This document shows positions 6,348 to 8,992 of a stretch of DNA of 8,992 nucleotides, piece by piece (position 1 is the first letter of the stretch; each line of letters starts with the position of its first letter). The notes below the pieces were generated by a model, which saw only the letters and a program-made list of their open reading frames with translations, searched no databases and was not told where the DNA came from. The position numbers and the translations under genes were made by a program. The stretch spans positions 1 to 8,992 of the forward strand of contig JAFGRS010000043.1 of the NCBI GenBank assembly GCA_016935045.1, read 5' to 3'. The DNA comes from Lentisphaeria bacterium (GTDB lineage Bacteria; Verrucomicrobiota; Lentisphaeria; Oligosphaerales; JAFGRS01).

Positions 6348-7027
6348 TTCCCCTCGGCAGGGACCGCGCCGTACGACACTTCCCCTTCGTGACCTGGCTG
6401 CTGCTGGCAGCCAACGTTGCCGCCTTCGTACACCAGTGCCGGCTGGGGGATTCCCTGGAACCCTTTCTGCGCCGCTGGGCCCTGATTCCGGTCCGGCTGT
6501 GGTCGCCGGCGCCGGGGCAGCCCCCGTGCGACCTGCTGTGGGCGTGGGTCTCTCCCTTCACTGCCATGTTCCTCCATGGAGGGCTCCTGCATCTGCTGGG
6601 CAACATGCTGATGCTGAAAGTCTTCGGTGACGGCATCGAGGATCGCCTCGGGCACCTGCGGTTCATGGCCCTGTATCTCATCTGGGGCCTGCTGGCCTCG
6701 TTGGCCCACGTGCTGCTGCATGTGCGCAGCGAGGTCCCCATGCTGGGTGCCAGCGGCGCCATCGCCGGGGTGATGGGGGCGTACCTGGTCCTGTTCCCCT
6801 TCACCCGGGTTCGGTTCGTGGTGCCGGTCCTGTTCTTCCCTCTGGTGATCCGGCTGCCTGCGGTTCTCTACCTGCTGGTCTGGATCGCGACCCAGGTCCT
6901 GGCGGGATACCAGTCCTGGGCGGGGGGCGTTCCGGACCGTGCGGGCATTGCCTTCGAGGCCCACGTGGGAGGGTTCTTCGCCGGTCTGTGCAGTGCGCTC
7001 TGGTGGCGGCTTCGGCATCGGGCGTGA
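6344..7027 (+). CDS. Rhomboid-family intramembrane serine protease
   Basis: A 227-residue polytopic membrane protein with about six hydrophobic segments, the basic rhomboid core. Rhomboids cut transmembrane helices of substrates inside the lipid bilayer using a Ser-His dyad. The oxyanion-region motif is HGGLLHLLGNM (78-88, with His83 and Asn87). The nucleophile motif is GASGAIAGVMGAYL (135-148, Ser137), and the catalytic base is in EAHVGGFFAG (205-214, His207). The loop between the first two membrane segments has the usual aromatic-rich form (DLLWAWVSPFTAMF). The ATG shares an ATGA overlap with the cdsA stop, so it is translationally coupled and the last gene of the operon. A longer in-frame opening reaching back inside cdsA is a shadow frame. 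The physiological substrate is unknown. In many bacteria uppS-cdsA is followed by dxr and rseP; here a serine-type intramembrane protease takes the next place. Confidence 0.95.
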   Translation: MIPLGRDRAVRHFPFVTWLLLAANVAAFVHQCRLGDSLEPFLRRWALIPVRLWSPAPGQPPCDLLWAWVSPFTAMFLHGGLLHLLGNMLMLKVFGDGIEDRLGHLRFMALYLIWGLLASLAHVLLHVRSEVPMLGASGAIAGVMGAYLVLFPFTRVRFVVPVLFFPLVIRLPAVLYLLVWIATQVLAGYQSWAGGVPDRAGIAFEAHVGGFFAGLCSALWWRLRHRA

Positions 7028-7061
7028 CCGTGAGGGGACGATGAGGGGCACGTCTCGGAAT

Positions 7062-7084
7062 CGCTGCCGGTCTGCACGGCAGCG
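7062..7084 (+). terminator. Hairpin after the purA-uppS-cdsA-rhomboid operon
   Basis: A perfect 8-bp stem, CGCTGCCG pairing with CGGCAGCG around a 7-base loop, begins 34 bases after the rhomboid stop codon. No T-tract follows, so it is not a classical intrinsic terminator. It could stabilise the mRNA end or act with Rho. Confidence 0.4.
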
Positions 7085-7162
7085 GACCATGGAAGGCAGA
7101 CTCGGCGTGGCTGCCGAAGTCCGTACGCGGACCTTTCGCGGGGCGGAACACAGGATGACACC

Positions 7163-7206
7163 GGGTCGGTCTGTGGAATCCGCCGTCCGCGGCGGTATGC
7201 CGACCC
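7163..7206. repeat. Nested stem-loop in the convergent gap
   Basis: GGGTCGG (7163-7169) pairs perfectly with CCGACCC (7200-7206), and inside it CCGCCG (7180-7185) pairs with CGGCGG (7190-7195). It lies between two converging transcription units, 25 bases or more beyond the minus-strand stop codon. No T-run follows on either strand. It overlaps a dispersed repeat and may be part of that repeat or a transcript-end structure. Confidence 0.4.
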
Positions 7207-7211
7207 AACGC
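7190..7211 (+). repeat. Dispersed short repeat, copy 2
   Basis: It matches 1945-1966 at 20 of 22 positions, same orientation, with the common core GGCGGTATGCCGA. This copy forms the right-hand part of the nested stem-loop at 7163-7206. Confidence 0.5.
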
Positions 7212-7231
7212 ACGCGGGGGTGATCCCGGGA

Positions 7232-8992
7232 TCAGGTTCCGGCCAGGGCCCTGGCGATGACATCCGCCAGGGTCTCCGGGGTCACCGGTTTGATGAGGTA
7301 GTCGCGGATGCCGATGGCGCGTGCCTGGAGATCGTTGACGACTTCGCTGTATCCCGTGATCAGGACGATGGGCAGGTCGGCACGCAGGCTGAGCATCTGT
7401 CGGGCCATGTCGAAACCGGTGATCTCGGGCATGGTCTGGTCGGCGATGACGAGGTCGAAGGCGGCGGGGTCCTGTTGGAAGACGGCAAGGGCCTCCCGGC
7501 TCGAGCTGAAGGCCGTTACGCGGTAGCCGAAGCTCTCGAGTTCGAGCTTCGCCAGCTCGCCGAGGAGTTCCTCGTCATCCACGAACAGGACATGGCTGCC
7601 TTCCGCGGCCGCGGGGGTTGGTTCCTCCGCTTCGCTCTCGAAGTCCGCGGGGACGGCGGCACCCGGGATGGCGGGCAGGGCGATCACGTAACGGGCAATG
7701 CTCCCGGACGCGGCCTCGGGTCGGCTGGAGAAGGTGCCGCCATGTTCCTCGACGATGTCCCGGACCACGGCCATGTCGAAGGCCGTGGGCCCTGCCTCCG
7801 GATCGCCACGGCGGGGCCCCCCCGACCCGGGCGGCGCGGGGACATCCCGGCGCACGAGGACACGGAATTCCGCCATGGGCTTGCCGCGCTTTCCCGCCAC
7901 GCCTTCGAGAGCGACCTCCACCTGTCCCCCGCTGCGCCAGAGAGGTCGCGTGGCGCCCACCACGAGGGAGACCAGAGCCTGTTCAAGGTCCCCCGCATGG
8001 CCCTGTGTCACCAGTTCCTCCTCGCAGAGGCTGGACAGCAGACGGACATTGGCGGGAAGGGCAACCCGTATGAACCGAACAAGCTTGCTCGCAACGTGCC
8101 GTAGCGCGATGGGACCGAATCCCTCGGGCTGACCGCGACGGACGAAATCGAGGAGGTCCCCCGCCGCTTCCCGCGCCCGCTCCGCCGCCTCCAGGATCCG
8201 CTCCACATGCGTCGCCGTCTCCGCATCGTCCTCCGCACTGGCCGCGGCCAACTGGCCAAACCCGATGATGGCCTGAAGCTGGCTGTTGAAGGAGCGGATG
8301 AAACTGCCCGCAATGACGCCAAGCACCTCGCGCTTCTGCGTGTCCCGGTCCCCCGCCGTCGGCTGTACATCGCCCTCCGCCACCCGCTGCTGCGCCACAT
8401 ACCCTTCGAGCTGACCTCCCGGAGACAGGACCGGGGAGACCGTGGCTTCCAGCTCGAACAGGGTCCCGTCCTTGCGCGTACTGACGTACCGCCCCCGCCA
8501 GACCCGACCGTGGCGGATGCGGGACTGGACCCTGCGGAAGAACCCGGCGCGCCCCCAATCCGGCACAATCTGGTCCGGAGTGTACCCGATGACTTCCTCG
8601 CGGGCATACCCCGTCATCCGTTCGAAGGCTTCGTTGACGTACTGGATCCGGCCCGAGGCGTCGCCGATCATGACCAGCTCGTGGGCCTGCTCCAGGGCCC
8701 GCGTCAGCATGGAGAGATGGGCGTGCTGCCGGTGGATCTCCTCGGTGTTGCTGACGTGTTCGGTGATGTCGTTGATGAAACCCTCGCGTGCCGTCAGCGT
8801 ACCGTCCGGGGCATAGAGGCCGGTGCCGTGTTCCTTCATCCAGTGGACATGGCCGTCCTTGGCGACGATGCGGTAGACGAGTTCGTAGGGTCTGTGCTGG
8901 TCCATGGCCTCCCCGATGGCCGTCATGACCCGGTCCCGGTCGTCGGGGTGCACCAGCTGGGTACGGTAGAAGGTGGCGTCGTTGACGAAGAC
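7232..8992 (-). CDS. PAS-PAS-pseudo-histidine kinase-receiver protein, 5' end missing
   Basis: The frame stays open to the window edge, giving 586 residues without an N-terminus. Order (visible numbering): end of a first PAS fold to about residue 80 (VHPDDRD, YELVYRIVAKDGHVHWM, then the C-terminal DIT); a second PAS at about 93-205; a kinase-like dimerisation helix at about 220-285; an ATPase-like region at about 300-440; a receiver at about 466-583. The dimerisation helix reads AGSFIRSFNSQLQAIIGFGQL where relatives have AGGIAHDFNNLL, so the phospho-accepting His is Arg233. The N box is SLVVGATRPL instead of NLVVNARDAM, no DxGxG G1 box is found, and the G2 box is GPTAFDM instead of GTGLGL. 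The receiver keeps acidic Asp472/Asp473, phospho-acceptor Asp518 (ADQTMPEITG), Thr546 (LITGYS) and Lys568 (IKPV). No signal peptide or membrane segment is visible. It is probably a soluble sensor whose receiver is phosphorylated by another kinase. Confidence 0.92.
   Translation of the reverse strand, partial: VFVNDATFYRTQLVHPDDRDRVMTAIGEAMDQHRPYELVYRIVAKDGHVHWMKEHGTGLYAPDGTLTAREGFINDITEHVSNTEEIHRQHAHLSMLTRALEQAHELVMIGDASGRIQYVNEAFERMTGYAREEVIGYTPDQIVPDWGRAGFFRRVQSRIRHGRVWRGRYVSTRKDGTLFELEATVSPVLSPGGQLEGYVAQQRVAEGDVQPTAGDRDTQKREVLGVIAGSFIRSFNSQLQAIIGFGQLAAASAEDDAETATHVERILEAAERAREAAGDLLDFVRRGQPEGFGPIALRHVASKLVRFIRVALPANVRLLSSLCEEELVTQGHAGDLEQALVSLVVGATRPLWRSGGQVEVALEGVAGKRGKPMAEFRVLVRRDVPAPPGSGGPRRGDPEAGPTAFDMAVVRDIVEEHGGTFSSRPEAASGSIARYVIALPAIPGAAVPADFESEAEEPTPAAAEGSHVLFVDDEELLGELAKLELESFGYRVTAFSSSREALAVFQQDPAAFDLVIADQTMPEITGFDMARQMLSLRADLPIVLITGYSEVVNDLQARAIGIRDYLIKPVTPETLADVIARALAGT

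Noticed and set aside
7028..7231. Possible small gene or RNA between the rhomboid and pseudokinase genes
   Set aside because: Open frames here are antisense or low-complexity and no tRNA or known RNA fold was recognised; only hairpins and a dispersed repeat are supported.
7220..8104. Plus-strand open frame opposite the pseudokinase
   Set aside because: Antisense shadow of the receiver and ATPase-like region; no family resemblance and no ribosome-binding site of note.

Overview
The window is strongly GC-rich bacterial chromosome with long, well-formed reading frames, an ATGA stop/start overlap and a clear sigma70-type promoter. It is mostly housekeeping genes. The organism is not identifiable with certainty. 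The gene set and the clutter of small structured repeats between genes would fit a PVC-superphylum bacterium (Kiritimatiellota, Lentisphaerota or Verrucomicrobiota), but this is a weak inference.

Layout. Positions 1-81 are half of a short mobile repeat cut by the window edge. A CrtI/CrtISO-type FAD oxidoreductase (179-1564, +) follows. Next is a gene-free stretch (1565-2176) packed with inverted repeats and hairpins. It separates the oxidoreductase from a convergent SpoU/TrmH-type RNA 2'-O-methyltransferase (2177-3058, -). Between that gene and the next lies a complete 167-bp MITE-like element (3169-3335) with 19-bp terminal inverted repeats and a perfect 9-bp target-site duplication. The 1-81 repeat is a second copy of the same element in opposite orientation.

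A strong promoter (3354-3381) then drives purA (3490-4767), uppS (4775-5497), cdsA (5490-6347) and a rhomboid protease (6344-7027). The genes are nearly abutting or overlapping, so this is very probably one operon. It joins AMP synthesis, the undecaprenyl carrier lipid for cell-wall assembly, CDP-diacylglycerol for phospholipids, and an intramembrane protease. The purA leader carries a near-perfect 22-bp dyad that could be an operator or an attenuator hairpin.

After a 204-bp gap with hairpins and a dispersed repeat comes the 3' part of a large minus-strand signalling protein (7232-8992, start beyond the window): PAS, PAS, histidine-kinase-like core and receiver. Its kinase core lacks the phospho-accepting histidine and the ATP-binding N, G1 and G2 motifs, while its receiver domain keeps all its key residues. 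This looks like a pseudokinase fused to a live receiver.

No complete new system such as defence, CRISPR or secretion is visible. The points most worth following up are the pseudokinase-receiver, the MITE with target-site duplication next to the purA promoter, the divergent CdsA signature and the purA leader dyad.
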